A stretch of 64,000 nt of DNA from Roseibium algicola. Lineage in GTDB: Bacteria > Pseudomonadota > Alphaproteobacteria > Rhizobiales > Stappiaceae. Location of the stretch: the NCBI RefSeq assembly GCF_001999245.1, contig NZ_CP019630.1, positions 4,741,001-4,805,000 on the forward strand, written 5' to 3'. How positions within the stretch are numbered: the first letter of the stretch is position 1; every line of letters begins with the position of its first letter. Below the pieces are notes generated by a model. That model saw only the letters and a list, made by a program, of their open reading frames with translations, made no database searches and had not been told where the DNA came from. A program made the position numbers and the translations under genes. Positions 16,763 to 27,143 of the stretch are shown in pieces.

Positions 16763-19700
16763 TTAGTCGAGCCGGCCGCTGGCGTGGGCCAGCATGGTGT
16801 AGACCTTCCCGGTGTCCGACGTCAGGTACGTCTGGCCGAGCATGTTGTCGCGGTCGTTGCGCGATACCTGGGCCAGGAGCTGCTCGAAGTCTGCCACATA
16901 CCGTTCGACGGCAGTGCGGAACTCCGGATCGCGAGAGTACTTCTGACGGATTTCGTCGAAGGTCTGCTGACCCTGCAGCGTGTAGAGGCGGCGGGTGAAC
17001 ACGTGGCGTTCGCCATTGCGGTAGCGGTTCCACAGATCGACGAAGGTTTCGTGATCGATGGCGCGGGCAATGTCGACCGACAGCGAGTTGAGGCTTTCAA
17101 CCGTGTGCAGCGGCGTGCGGCTCATGTCCGTGTCCGAACCGGCATCGTCGTCGCGCGAGGCGCGGCGCAGCAGGTCGGCAACCCAACCCTTGCCACCGGA
17201 ACTGGTGGTTTCGGCAGGGGCCGGCTGCTGTCGGCGACTGGTGACCGGTGCCGGACGCGGTTCGCTTGCCGGGGCGCTCTGCTGACGGGCAGGGGCTGCC
17301 GGAGCATAGTTCACCGGAGCCTGCGGCTGCGGGGCAGGAGCAGGAGCGGCACTTGCCACTGCTGCCTGGGCCTGCGGCCGGGAGATGTCGAGCGCGTTGG
17401 ACTGCTTGGCGACAATCTCGGAGAGTTCCGTCAGAGCGCGGATCTGCTCGTTGACCACCTTCCGCAGCGCTGCGGAAGATTCTTCCGCTTCTTCCGGCAG
17501 GTTCAGGACACCCTGTTTCAGTTCGCTGCGAGTTGCTTCCAGCTCGCGGTGAACGTCGCGGGCAACATCGCGCATCCGGGCGGCCGCATCGTTGAAGCGA
17601 TCGGACGCTTCGGTAACGGTGCGGGTCATCTCGGCGATGATGTCGTCCTGTGCGGAGCGGATAGCTTCGCGGGCCTTCTGTCCTTCCATGCCTGCCGTGA
17701 GGCGCATGGATTCGAACTGCTCGGACACCTGCTTGGACGCTGCTTCAGCCGCCGCGGACAGCATGTTGGCTGCATCGCGTGCCTTGTCGTCTGCCGTTTC
17801 CAGCGTTTCGGACAGGGTCTTGGTGAAGGAGCGCATGAGCGTGTCGACGGCTTCGGTCTTCGCCAGAAGCGTGTCCGCAACGTCCTCGATCGCAGTCCGG
17901 CGCTCGGAGACACGGCTCTCGACGGAGCGGTTGGTGTCTTCCAGGTGACGGGCTGCCTTGGTCAGTTCCTCCGACTGGTCGCCGAAGCGGCCGGTGAGGT
18001 TCTTGATGTCCGCCAGCGTGGTGTCCGTCACATCGCGCAGGTTTGCAACCTGTTCGGTGATGAGGGCCGTGGTGGAGTTGGTTTCCGAAACCGCCCGGTC
18101 GACGGCAGAGCGGAACTCGCCGGCGCGGCGGGCCAGGTTGCCCTCCACTTCGTTGAGGTTCTCGCCCGCAGTCGCGACGATACCCTGCAGGTTGCTGTTG
18201 GACGTCTCGATCTTGTTGAGGATCTCGGTAACGTCCGCTTCCAGCCGACGCTTGGTGTCGGTGAGCAGGGTGGTTGCCTGTTCGCTGCGCTCGTTGATGC
18301 TGGCGACGATACGGTCGCCGGCTTCCACCAGCGAGCGGGTCGCGTCGAGGCCGGTATGGGCGAATGTATCGGTGACATCGCGGCCCTTGACCGTGATGGC
18401 TTCCAGGATCGCCGTGTGGACCTCGGACAGGCGTCCGGTAAGGTCGTTGGCACGCAGTTCGATGGCGCTGATGAGTTCGTTGCCGTCGGTGCCGACGATC
18501 TTCGCCAGTTCGCCGGAACGGGCGCCGAAGGCTTCGTTGAGCGCCGTTGCCTTGTCGAGCAGTTCGTTGGCGACCTCGTTGCCGCGGCCGACCAGAAGAT
18601 CTGCTGCTTCGGTAACGGCGCTGTTGACGCGGGCACGAACCATACCGGCTTCGCTCGACATCTGGCCGCGGATTTCCTCCAGCGTTTTCGCCAGTGTCAT
18701 GCGGGCCTGCTCGCTTTCGGCGGACAGGTTGCCGGAGATTTCGGCAATCAGGCCGGACAGTTCGTTGCGGACCTTGTCGCTTTCGCCGGTCAGAGACCCG
18801 GAGAACTCGGCCAGGGTGCCAGCGTAGAGTGTACGGGCCTTTTCGCTTTCAGCAGCCATGGCGCGGGCGGCATCGCCAACCGCGCTGAGAACCAGCTCGC
18901 GGATCTTGCCGCTTTCACCGGACATCGCGCCGGTAGCCTGGCTCATTGCAGAGGTAACCGCATCGGCTGCCTTCTGGCTTTCGCCAACCAGGACGCCGCG
19001 AGCTTCGCCGACGGAGCCCAGGACGATCTGGCGCATGCGATCGCCTTCACCGGAGAGCTTCTCCGTCGCCTGGCTGAGAGCACTGTCGACGATTTCGACC
19101 GTACGATTGCGTTCGTCGGAGAGGGTCTGGACAGCGGCGGTGACCGCTTCCTGAACCACATCACGCAGACGCGTGCTTTCGGTGGAGAGCGTTGCTCCGG
19201 CTTCGGAGATAACGGCCGTGAGAATGTCACGGGCACGCTCGCTCTCGCCGGTGAGGGTGCCGGAAATGCTTTCCAGACGCTCATTCAGCAGCGTTTCCAG
19301 CTGGGTGGCGCGGCTGTCGAGGGTTTCGGCAACCTCGAACACCTTGGCACCCAGGGAGACGTTGATCTCGGCGATCCGCTCGGACAGGGATTCCGTCAGC
19401 TGCTCGCTCTGCTTGCCCAGCACGCTGCCGGCTTCCGCCAGACGGTTGTCGAGGGCAGAGGTCATCTCGTCCTGACCGTCGACAAAGGCCTTGGCGATTT
19501 CCTTTGTGCGGGAAATCAGGGTTTCGGAGATCTGGCGGGCACGCGCATCGAGGGTCTCGTCGATCCGGTCGGTACCGCTGGTCATGGAGGCGGAGATCAG
19601 CTCGGCCTTGTCAGCCATTGCAGACGTTGCTGTATCAACGCGCTGCGACAGGGACTGGCCGATTTCCTCGGCGCGTTCGGCAAGGGTGTTGCCGGCCGCT

Positions 19701-22537
19701 TCGATGCGCTGACCAAGCTGCAGCGTGATGGCGTCGGAACGGTCCGCAAGTACATCGGTGATGTTGCGGGTCTTTTCCTCCAGCGCATCGCTGATGCCGG
19801 TGGTGCGGTTCTCGATGGCATCGGACAGGATCTGCGTACGGGCTTCCAGTGTTGCCTCGAAGGCCGCGGTCCGCTGATCGAGCGTCAGGTCCAGGGTGTT
19901 GATGTGACTGCCGAGAGAGGAGTCCATCGTGGAGATCCGCTCGCTGAGCGAGCTGTCCATCGACGAGAGGCGATGCTCAAGCGAATTGTCCAGCGTGCTG
20001 ATGCGATCGGTGAGGGTGGCGTCCATCAGGGCGTAGCGCTGTTCCAGCGAAGCGTCCATGGTGCCGATCCGCTCGCCAAGGCCCGCATCCATGGTGGTGA
20101 AGCGGTGCTCCAGAGAGCTGTCCATGGTGGCGATACGGTCGGTCAAGGTCGTGTCGATGGCGGTGTAACGCTGTTCGAGGGTCGCATCCATGGTGGCGAT
20201 ACGATCGGTCAGGGTCGTGTCGATGGCGGTGTAACGCTGCTCGAGGGTCGCATCCATGGCCGCGATACGGTCGGTCAGGGTTGCATCGATTGCCGAATAG
20301 CGCTGGTCGAGCGATGCATCCATTGTCGCGATGCGATCGCCCAGAGAGGCGTCCATGGAGTCGATACGGGTGGCGAACGTCGTATCCAGCGTGGACAGGC
20401 GTGAATCCAGCGCTTCGGACAACAGCAGGGTCTTGGTGTCGAAAGCGTCGATCAGCTGGCCGCCGCGATCGGTGACGATGGTTTCCAGCTCGGTGAGGCG
20501 GCTCGACAGGCCGTCCTGCAGCGCCTGGCCACGTACTTCCAGAGTTTCGGCGATCTTGCCACTGATCTGGTTGATGTCGCCGGCTACACGGTCGCCGCGG
20601 CTGCCGATGAGTTCGGCAAGCTGGGTTCCGGTTTCCGCCAGTTTCTGGGTAAGTGCACCGGTCTGGTCGCCGAGGCTCGCAGAGAATTCGCCGGAGACGC
20701 TTTCCAGGGTCTCCCGGAAGCCAATGGTCTGCTGTTCCAGGATGGTGGCCATCTCGTTGCTGCGGGCAGCCAGACGTTCGTCCAGTTCGCTGCCGTTGAT
20801 GGAGATGGCGGTGTAGATACGTTCGGAAATGTTGTCGAGTTTCTCGGCCAGCTCACCACCGCGAACGGAGATGGTCTGGGTGAGGGACCCTGCGGTTTCG
20901 TCGAGCTTGGAGGCGATTTCACCGCCGCGCAGCGACAGATCGACCACGATGCTCTCACCGGTGCCACGCAGGATTTCCGCAACTTCCGTAGACCGGCTGG
21001 ACAGGGTCTCGACGATTTCCGCACCTCGGATCGAGATGGTGTCGGTAACTGCCTGGCCTTTTTCGGAAATGCTCTCGACCACACGGTTGCCGGTTTCGGC
21101 AAGGGACTCGTCCAGCGTGGTCACGCGGTTGTCGACGGTTGCCACCAGTTCCTCGGTGCGCGAGGTAATGGTGTCGATGAGACGGCCGGAGGTGAGCGAC
21201 AGGTTGGCGTTGATTTCCTCGCCGCGCGCCGTGATCACTTCGCCGACGTTGTTGCCGGTCGTTTCCAGGGTAAGCCGGAATTCGTCCGCCTTTTCGCTCA
21301 AGGTGTTGATCACCGAGTTGCTGGAGGTTGCCAGGGTCTCGTTGATCGTCGTGCTGCGAGCGGACAGGGTTTCCACGAAGGTGTTCGCGGTGTCCGCGAA
21401 GCGTTCGTTGACCTCGTTGCCACGTGCCGTGAGCGTTTCCCACATGGTGGAACCGGTTTCCGCCAGGCTGTCTACCAGGTCGTTGCCGGTAGACGAGAGG
21501 CGGGCAACATAGTCTTCCGCGCGGACCGTGAGGCTGTCGACCAGTTCATTGCCGGAGGCGTTCAGCGTTGCGCCGAGAGACTCGATGCGGCTGTCGACGG
21601 TGGATGTGAGTTCTTCAACACGGCTGTTGACCGCATCGATCATGCGCTGGGTTGCATGGTCCACGGTGCTGCCGAGTTCACCGGAGGTGCTGGAGAGCTG
21701 TGAGGCGAAGCTCTCATGGGCACCGGCGATGGTTTCGCGCACGCGCTCGGCGTTCATGACAATGGACTCGCGCTGGCTGATCAGTTCGTCGATCAGGGCG
21801 CGGATCTTCAGTTCGTTGTCATTATAGGAGCGTTCCAGCGAAGACACTTCATTATGGACAAGGACTTCCAGCTCGCTGGCGCGCGCGATCGCGCGTTCGA
21901 TGCCGTCGCCCATGGCGGCGACTTCGCGGCGGATGGCCTGGCCAACGCTGAGGATGCTTTCCTTGGCCATGTCTTCCGGTTCGGCAAGACGCAGGGCCAC
22001 CTCAGTCATGCCACGGGCGACAATGCGCATTTCCTGCGCGCGCCAGATCATCATGGCCATGACGAAGAAGAAGATGATCGGAACGACGATGCCGACGACG
22101 GCCAGGATCATTTCAGGAGAGCTGAGCAGCGTCTGGGGATCGGTCAGCGATCCGACCTTGTCGGGGAACGCTGTCATGAAGAGGCTGCTGCCAAGCGCGG
22201 CCCAAAGGGCGCTGAGGGCGAGGGCGCCCCAGAACGGCGCTGAAGACGGACGGCGCTGCAAGGAGTAGATCAGGTTGCCGATGTTCCGGCGATCGTCGTT
22301 GGCTGCCGGCGGGCGTCCGCCGCGGCCACGGCGTCTTGACTGACGCTGCTCTTCGCGCTGGGACTGGCCTCGCGTTTCCCCCTGGGACCGGCGTGCCGGT
22401 TCCGCCTGGGCAGGGCTAGCCTCTGCCGCGGAGGTTGTTTCTGTGGTATCCGGGCCGCCGAAATCAAGTTTCAGGGCTTCTTCAACTGCTGAGAGAGCCG
22501 CTTCTGCCGGATCTTTCGCCTTTGTCGGATTTGCCAT
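16763..22537 (-). CDS. Giant GPR/RgsE-like polar growth protein (apolipoprotein-like coiled coil)
   Basis: A 1924-residue protein. Residues 1-85 are charged and low-complexity. Two membrane helices follow (about 101-124 and 142-165), then about 1500 residues of uninterrupted amphipathic helix in 11/22-residue apolipoprotein-type periods. A Pro/Ala/Gln linker follows at about 1735-1800, and then a distinct C-terminal segment of about 110 residues (HTVESLNSL...TSDTGKVYTMLAHASGRL). Size, architecture and taxon match the Growth Pole Ring protein of Agrobacterium (RgsE in Sinorhizobium), a ring-forming factor needed for unipolar growth. The assignment is by architecture, not by alignment. The gene is monocistronic with its own terminator. 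The best-conserved repeats lie at about residues 715-880. Confidence 0.72.
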   Translation of the reverse strand: MANPTKAKDPAEAALSAVEEALKLDFGGPDTTETTSAAEASPAQAEPARRSQGETRGQSQREEQRQSRRRGRGGRPPAANDDRRNIGNLIYSLQRRPSSAPFWGALALSALWAALGSSLFMTAFPDKVGSLTDPQTLLSSPEMILAVVGIVVPIIFFFVMAMMIWRAQEMRIVARGMTEVALRLAEPEDMAKESILSVGQAIRREVAAMGDGIERAIARASELEVLVHNEVSSLERSYNDNELKIRALIDELISQRESIVMNAERVRETIAGAHESFASQLSSTSGELGSTVDHATQRMIDAVNSRVEELTSTVDSRIESLGATLNASGNELVDSLTVRAEDYVARLSSTGNDLVDSLAETGSTMWETLTARGNEVNERFADTANTFVETLSARSTTINETLATSSNSVINTLSEKADEFRLTLETTGNNVGEVITARGEEINANLSLTSGRLIDTITSRTEELVATVDNRVTTLDESLAETGNRVVESISEKGQAVTDTISIRGAEIVETLSSRSTEVAEILRGTGESIVVDLSLRGGEIASKLDETAGSLTQTISVRGGELAEKLDNISERIYTAISINGSELDERLAARSNEMATILEQQTIGFRETLESVSGEFSASLGDQTGALTQKLAETGTQLAELIGSRGDRVAGDINQISGKIAETLEVRGQALQDGLSSRLTELETIVTDRGGQLIDAFDTKTLLLSEALDSRLSTLDTTFATRIDSMDASLGDRIATMDASLDQRYSAIDATLTDRIAAMDATLEQRYTAIDTTLTDRIATMDATLEQRYTAIDTTLTDRIATMDSSLEHRFTTMDAGLGERIGTMDASLEQRYALMDATLTDRISTLDNSLEHRLSSMDSSLSERISTMDSSLGSHINTLDLTLDQRTAAFEATLEARTQILSDAIENRTTGISDALEEKTRNITDVLADRSDAITLQLGQRIEAAGNTLAERAEEIGQSLSQRVDTATSAMADKAELISASMTSGTDRIDETLDARARQISETLISRTKEIAKAFVDGQDEMTSALDNRLAEAGSVLGKQSEQLTESLSERIAEINVSLGAKVFEVAETLDSRATQLETLLNERLESISGTLTGESERARDILTAVISEAGATLSTESTRLRDVVQEAVTAAVQTLSDERNRTVEIVDSALSQATEKLSGEGDRMRQIVLGSVGEARGVLVGESQKAADAVTSAMSQATGAMSGESGKIRELVLSAVGDAARAMAAESEKARTLYAGTLAEFSGSLTGESDKVRNELSGLIAEISGNLSAESEQARMTLAKTLEEIRGQMSSEAGMVRARVNSAVTEAADLLVGRGNEVANELLDKATALNEAFGARSGELAKIVGTDGNELISAIELRANDLTGRLSEVHTAILEAITVKGRDVTDTFAHTGLDATRSLVEAGDRIVASINERSEQATTLLTDTKRRLEADVTEILNKIETSNSNLQGIVATAGENLNEVEGNLARRAGEFRSAVDRAVSETNSTTALITEQVANLRDVTDTTLADIKNLTGRFGDQSEELTKAARHLEDTNRSVESRVSERRTAIEDVADTLLAKTEAVDTLMRSFTKTLSETLETADDKARDAANMLSAAAEAASKQVSEQFESMRLTAGMEGQKAREAIRSAQDDIIAEMTRTVTEASDRFNDAAARMRDVARDVHRELEATRSELKQGVLNLPEEAEESSAALRKVVNEQIRALTELSEIVAKQSNALDISRPQAQAAVASAAPAPAPQPQAPVNYAPAAPARQQSAPASEPRPAPVTSRRQQPAPAETTSSGGKGWVADLLRRASRDDDAGSDTDMSRTPLHTVESLNSLSVDIARAIDHETFVDLWNRYRNGERHVFTRRLYTLQGQQTFDEIRQKYSRDPEFRTAVERYVADFEQLLAQVSRNDRDNMLGQTYLTSDTGKVYTMLAHASGRLD
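19905..20390 (-). repeat. Tandem 66-bp (22-residue) repeats inside the GPR-like gene
   Basis: The protein unit is of the type TDRIATMDATLEQRYTAIDT. Copies at 20126-20191 and 20192-20257 differ at only a few positions, and the next copy (20258-20323) is more diverged. Half units of 33 bp are also visible on both flanks. Confidence 0.85.
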
Positions 22538-22819
22538 TTAGGGTCGCCTCACATCCGTACTCATTACACACCGGTAATCGTGCAGAGCCGCTGGCGCAGC
22601 TCCTTACAGTTATCTACCGGATGCGTCCTCGTTGCGAGCGTTGCCCAGCTGTGGCAACGCCGCAAAACCTGTTCGTGCGAGAGGGCCGCCGCTGACCGAC
22701 CGTGAACTTTCCGTTCGACGGTACACTCCCCACCTTGCCGCATCAGTAACTGTAATGGCACAATCTCTCCTAACGAACAAGAAACGGCAATAGCGTGAGT
22801 CACTTAGGGGGCGGATTGG

Positions 22820-23134
22820 ATGCCGGATTCAAAGCAGGTTGACGCATCGGCAGATGCTGAAAATACGGTTCTGGAAGTTACTCTCAAAGCGGGAAAGTTG
22901 ACGGCTGCGCAAAAGCGGTGGTTGCAAAAAGGGCTCGGGCAGGCGGGGGGCAAGCTGCCTCTGTTCGATGACAACGGCCGGGAAATTCCGGCGCGCACAA
23001 TCCGCGCCTGTATCGATGCAGGTTGGGCAGAGCCTTGGTTTTCCAACCCAATCAAGCCCGACTGGCTGGTCTGCAAGCTCACGCCCGCCGCCATCGAAGC
23101 ACTTTCTGCAAGTCAAAAAGTCAAAAAAAGTTAA
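22820..23134 (+). CDS. Small conserved-looking hypothetical protein
   Basis: 104 residues, not recognised. The ATG has a purine-rich GGGGCGGATTGG upstream. The protein has a basic helical segment (LTAAQKRWLQKGLGQAGGKLP) and a compact C-terminal half with several Trp (WAEPWFSNPIKPDWLVCKLTP), suggesting a small folded domain. There is no signal peptide or membrane segment. It is divergent from the GPR-like gene across 282 bases and followed by 250 bases in which I see no gene. Function unknown. Confidence 0.6.
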   Translation: MPDSKQVDASADAENTVLEVTLKAGKLTAAQKRWLQKGLGQAGGKLPLFDDNGREIPARTIRACIDAGWAEPWFSNPIKPDWLVCKLTPAAIEALSASQKVKKS

Positions 23135-23384
23135 CGGCGAATCAGATCATTAAAATTTTAGCGATTCAGGAAATCGGCGGAAACGCAAGGACTTTTTTAA
23201 TCCTGTTTCGTAACCTGCGTTAAAACGCATTAACCATGAAATCAATTTTTTGGGGACATGGGCCGAAAGGGACGGTTTGAGCAACCGGTTTAACCGGGTG
23301 TTTGGGCTTGGGGCGCATTGTTGTGGCTCTACAGCTTGCGGCGGGGTGCCGTCAGGCAGGTATCGAGTAATGTGGAGCACCCTT

Positions 23385-23747
23385 ATGGCCCCTTCTTCCA
23401 TGGCCCGCGTCGCCGGACGCGCCGGTCCGGAGGCACCGATTGATCTGGTGCAACTGGCAACCAATACGCTGGGTAACCGGGATCTAGAAGTGCAGGTCCT
23501 GCATCTGTTCAAGTCACAGTCCATCTCGACGCTTGAGCGGTTGAAACAGGAAACCGACAATTCCGTTCGCCTCGACCTCGTGCATACCCTGAAAGGGTCC
23601 GCCCGGGCCATCGGCGCGGAGCGGGTCGCGATCGTTTGCGAAAATCTGGAAGGCAAGATGCGCTCCAGCACCGATACGGCCACCGAAGGCCTGATTGCGG
23701 CAGTCGATGAGGCAAACCGATACATCCGGGACCTTCTGGAAGGTTGA
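23385..23747 (+). CDS. Hpt domain-containing protein
   Basis: 120 residues from the ATG at 23385, preceded by GGAG at good spacing; longer in-frame readings upstream lack support. The phosphotransfer motif HTLKGSARAIGA starts at His67 and is followed by the amphipathic helix VAIVCENLEGKM, the usual Hpt four-helix pattern. A free-standing Hpt protein passes phosphate between receiver domains in a phosphorelay. No kinase or receiver gene is adjacent, so its partners are encoded elsewhere. Confidence 0.85.
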   Translation: MAPSSMARVAGRAGPEAPIDLVQLATNTLGNRDLEVQVLHLFKSQSISTLERLKQETDNSVRLDLVHTLKGSARAIGAERVAIVCENLEGKMRSSTDTATEGLIAAVDEANRYIRDLLEG

Positions 23748-23822
23748 AGGTCAGACCCCGGCCAGAACGGGAGAGGCAGATTGCCGCGTGGAAATGGCAC
23801 GGTCCTTGACCTTTTGCCGTAA

Positions 23823-24194
<372 letters not shown>

Positions 24195-24221
24195 TCAGGT
24201 CAGTTCAGACAGGATTTCAAA

Positions 24222-24257
24222 CAAAACGCCCGCCGGATCACTCCGGCGGGCGTTTTG
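24222..24257. terminator. Bidirectional rho-independent terminator
   Basis: Perfect 16-bp arms (24222-24237 and 24242-24257) with a 4-nt loop, and AAAA/TTTT at the base of the stem. It lies between the convergent ferredoxin and MFS genes. Confidence 0.9.
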
Positions 24258-24276
24258 GTTTGTCCAGGTGCAGAGT

Positions 24277-25503
24277 TTACTCTGCTGGTTGGGCAGAAGG
24301 CTTGCGGTACCAGAAGTCGACTTCATGGCCTTCTTCCGGATTGCTCGGGATCAGGGTTGCCAGAACAAGGCTGACCAGGGCCATGGCAGCGCCGGCCAGG
24401 AAGACCGCAGCCGGGGACACCAGCCAGATGAAGCCGAATACCACCGGAATGAACACCGCGGCGATGTGGTTGATCGTGAAGGCGACACCGGCTGTGGGGG
24501 CGATATCGGCAGGGTCGGCGATCTTCTGGAAGTAGGTCTTGATGGCGATGGCGATCGCGAAGAAGGCGTGATCGATCACATAAAGGCTGGCCGCCAGTGT
24601 CGCGTTGGTGACGAAGGCATAGCAGATGAACACCAGGACCAGGCCGACATACTCAAGAACCAGCGCCTTGCGCTCGCCGAAGCGAACAATCAGTTTTCCG
24701 ATCTTGGGTGCCAGCACCATGTTGAAGGCGCCGTTCAGGAGGAACAGGCCCGCAACTTCGTGAACGTCATAGCCGAAGCGTTCGACCATCAGGAAGCCGG
24801 CGAAAACCGTAAAGATCTGCCGCCGCGCACCAGCCATGAAGGTAAGGGCATAATAGAGCCAGTAGCGTTTTCTCAGGATCAGCTTCTTGTGCTGCGGCAC
24901 GCCTTCACGGAAATGCGGATAGGCGAAGATCAGGAAAACAAGAACAACCAGCGTCAGGCCACCGGCAATGGCGAAAACCACCGTGAAGGACAGCTCGAAC
25001 ATCTTCCACGCCAGGAAGATGACACCATAGGCGATCAACTGGGCGAAGGCGCCAACGGCCAGGATCTTGCCCATGCTTGCAGCGGCCGTTGCCTTGGGCA
25101 GCCATTGCAGCGACAGTGACTGCGCCATCGTCTCATAGTAATGGAAGCCGATCGACATGATCAGCGTCGTTACATAAAAGCCGATCGCGGTCGGGAAATA
25201 GCCTGTGACGGCAACGCCGACGCCCAGGAGCAGCAGCGACACATAGGCGAGCGTCTGCTCGCGCATCATCAACAAGAGATAGACCGCAAGGAAGCTCAGG
25301 AAGCCCGGGATTTCCCGGATCGATTGCTGAATGCCGATCTCCCGGCCGGTGAAATCCAGCTCCTGGACGGCGAAGTTGTTCATCAGGTTCCACCAGGCAG
25401 CAAAGGAGAGCTGCATGGCACCTGCCATGATCATCAGGAGAACCACAGGAGACCGCCAGCCGGTCGCCTCGTTCGGGTGGGCATTCTGGGTGAAGTAAGA
25501 CAT
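24277..25503 (-). CDS. MFS transporter
   Basis: A 408-residue membrane protein with about 12 hydrophobic segments in two six-helix halves joined by a hydrophilic loop (HFREGVPQHKKLILRKRYW near 208-226). The subfamily is not recognised. It faces an AraC-type regulator gene across a 286-base gap in which I could not identify a clear operator. Regulation by that AraC protein is likely from the arrangement alone. Confidence 0.8.
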   Translation of the reverse strand: MSYFTQNAHPNEATGWRSPVVLLMIMAGAMQLSFAAWWNLMNNFAVQELDFTGREIGIQQSIREIPGFLSFLAVYLLLMMREQTLAYVSLLLLGVGVAVTGYFPTAIGFYVTTLIMSIGFHYYETMAQSLSLQWLPKATAAASMGKILAVGAFAQLIAYGVIFLAWKMFELSFTVVFAIAGGLTLVVLVFLIFAYPHFREGVPQHKKLILRKRYWLYYALTFMAGARRQIFTVFAGFLMVERFGYDVHEVAGLFLLNGAFNMVLAPKIGKLIVRFGERKALVLEYVGLVLVFICYAFVTNATLAASLYVIDHAFFAIAIAIKTYFQKIADPADIAPTAGVAFTINHIAAVFIPVVFGFIWLVSPAAVFLAGAAMALVSLVLATLIPSNPEEGHEVDFWYRKPSAQPAE

Positions 25504-25789
25504 TGTGTGGCCGTGGAAAAAGAAAACGTTCGGCAGTGTTGCGAGCCGTTTCTAACGCCAATTGTGGTTTGCGTGTTAGCGCTGTTTTGTCATGAGATGT
25601 TTCCGACACGCCAAATTCTGGCTGGGCAGCGTTAGGCATCCGGCAAAAAAGCGAAATGATCCTTGTCGATCATGGCTTGGCGCAAGGAAAGCCTTTCACC
25701 TTGCCGGCAGGAACCGGGCATAGTTGCCGGGTCCTCCGGTGCTATTGGCCCTCTGTGCAATATCGGGGTGAAGGTATACGATCCGGCGC

Positions 25790-26578
25790 ATGAGCATTCA
25801 TCCCGAACTTGCCGAGTTTCCGAAAGAGGCGGTTGCCGCACCGATTATCGGATACGCGCGGACCCAGTTGCAGGGCCGGAACAATGGCTGGCATTCGCAT
25901 GATGCAGCGCAGCTCTTCCATGTGATCAGGGGGTCGATTGCCATCGACACGGAGATGGGCACCTATTTCGTGCCACCCGAGCGGGCGGTCTGGTTGCCGC
26001 CCAGGGTCAGCCACCAGACCCGGTATCTGACCGACACGGAGCTGCGTTACATCTATGTCCAGTATGATTACACGAGGGATCTGCCGCAAACACCGCAGGT
26101 GATGCAGGTGACTACCCTGCTCAGGGCACTCATTCTCGAGTTCATGTCCTATCCGCGCTCCGAGACGGACAAGGGGCCGGCGGCACGGATCGCCGCGGTT
26201 ATCCTGGATCAGTTGAAGATGCTGCCGGTTGCCCCCCTGCAGCTGCCGATGCCGCAGGATGCCCGACTGCGCGACCTGTGCGAAGGCGTCGTCCGATGCC
26301 CGGCACATATTCCCTCGCTCAGCGAGGCCGCGGACCGGTGTGCGACTTCCGTGCGTTCATTCGAGCGGCGCATTAAAGCGGAGACGGGGCTCAGCTACCG
26401 AACCTGGTGCCGCCAGGTGAAACTGTTCCGGGCTCTGGAGTTGCTGGCGTCCGGGCGAAGCGTTTCCGACGTCTCCCACAAGCTCGGTTACGAGGGGCCG
26501 AGTGCCTTCGTCTCGACCTTCAAGAAGGCCTTCGGCGTGACACCCGGCCGATACTTTGACGGTGTCGAAGCCGATTGA
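25790..26578 (+). CDS. AraC family transcriptional regulator
   Basis: 262 residues. The N-terminal half is a cupin ligand domain (HSHDAAQLFHVIRGS-like core, FVPPERAVWLPP). The C-terminal ~100 residues carry the two helix-turn-helix units of AraC/XylS (LSEAADRCATSVRSFERRI and VSDVSHKLGYEGPSAFVSTF). Divergent from the MFS gene, it is most likely that gene's regulator. Confidence 0.87.
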   Translation: MSIHPELAEFPKEAVAAPIIGYARTQLQGRNNGWHSHDAAQLFHVIRGSIAIDTEMGTYFVPPERAVWLPPRVSHQTRYLTDTELRYIYVQYDYTRDLPQTPQVMQVTTLLRALILEFMSYPRSETDKGPAARIAAVILDQLKMLPVAPLQLPMPQDARLRDLCEGVVRCPAHIPSLSEAADRCATSVRSFERRIKAETGLSYRTWCRQVKLFRALELLASGRSVSDVSHKLGYEGPSAFVSTFKKAFGVTPGRYFDGVEAD

Positions 26579-26647
26579 TCCTTGTCATGGCGGCCCATGT
26601 CTTCCGGGCGCACAAAAAGTCGACCTGATTTTTTGGGGAGACAAGAC

Positions 26648-27073
26648 ATGTTCAAGAAAATCCTCGTTCCCGTTGACCCGGCCGAAACCGGCTTTGCCAC
26701 GGAGGCGCTTGCCAAAGCCTCGCAGATTGCCCGCGACTATGGCGCAAAGATCCATCTGATGGCGGTTTGCCCGGAAGTTCAAAGCTTCGTGGCGAGTCAG
26801 CTTCCGGAAGGCTGGCAAAAGCGGGAATTCGAGGAAACCGCGAAAATCCTCGACAAGATCGCATCTGATCTGGATGTTCCCGAAGGCACTGTCGATGTGA
26901 CCGTGCGTATGGGGTCGGTGTATCATGAAGTGATCGAGGAAGCCGAAAAGGCGAATTGTGACCTGGTGCTGATGACATCGCACAAGCCGGGCCTGTCGAC
27001 CTACTTCATCGGCTCGAATGCTGCCCACATTGTCCGCCATGCACCGTGCTCGGTCATGGTGCTGCGCAGCTAG
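26648..27073 (+). CDS. Universal stress protein (UspA family)
   Basis: 141 residues from the ATG at 26648. It starts with the family strand FKKILVPVD (Asp10) and ends with SHKPGLSTYFIGSNAAHIV and CSVMVLR, the UspA C-terminal region. The nucleotide-binding glycine motif is one residue short of the usual G-x2-G-x9-G-S spacing, so ATP binding is uncertain. No operon partner. Confidence 0.88.
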   Translation: MFKKILVPVDPAETGFATEALAKASQIARDYGAKIHLMAVCPEVQSFVASQLPEGWQKREFEETAKILDKIASDLDVPEGTVDVTVRMGSVYHEVIEEAEKANCDLVLMTSHKPGLSTYFIGSNAAHIVRHAPCSVMVLRS

Positions 27074-27143
27074 AGCGACATGCAGCGATCAGGCCGTTCG
27101 ATGCCGGGCTTATGAAGGTCGATCGGCTGGTGAACCTCAGCCG

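Noticed and set aside
16784..20404. Very long open frame on the plus strand opposite the GPR-like gene
   Set aside because: It mirrors the strong codon bias and repeats of the minus-strand gene, has no ribosome site and no plausible domain; the minus frame has TM helices, periodic heptads and a conserved C-terminus.
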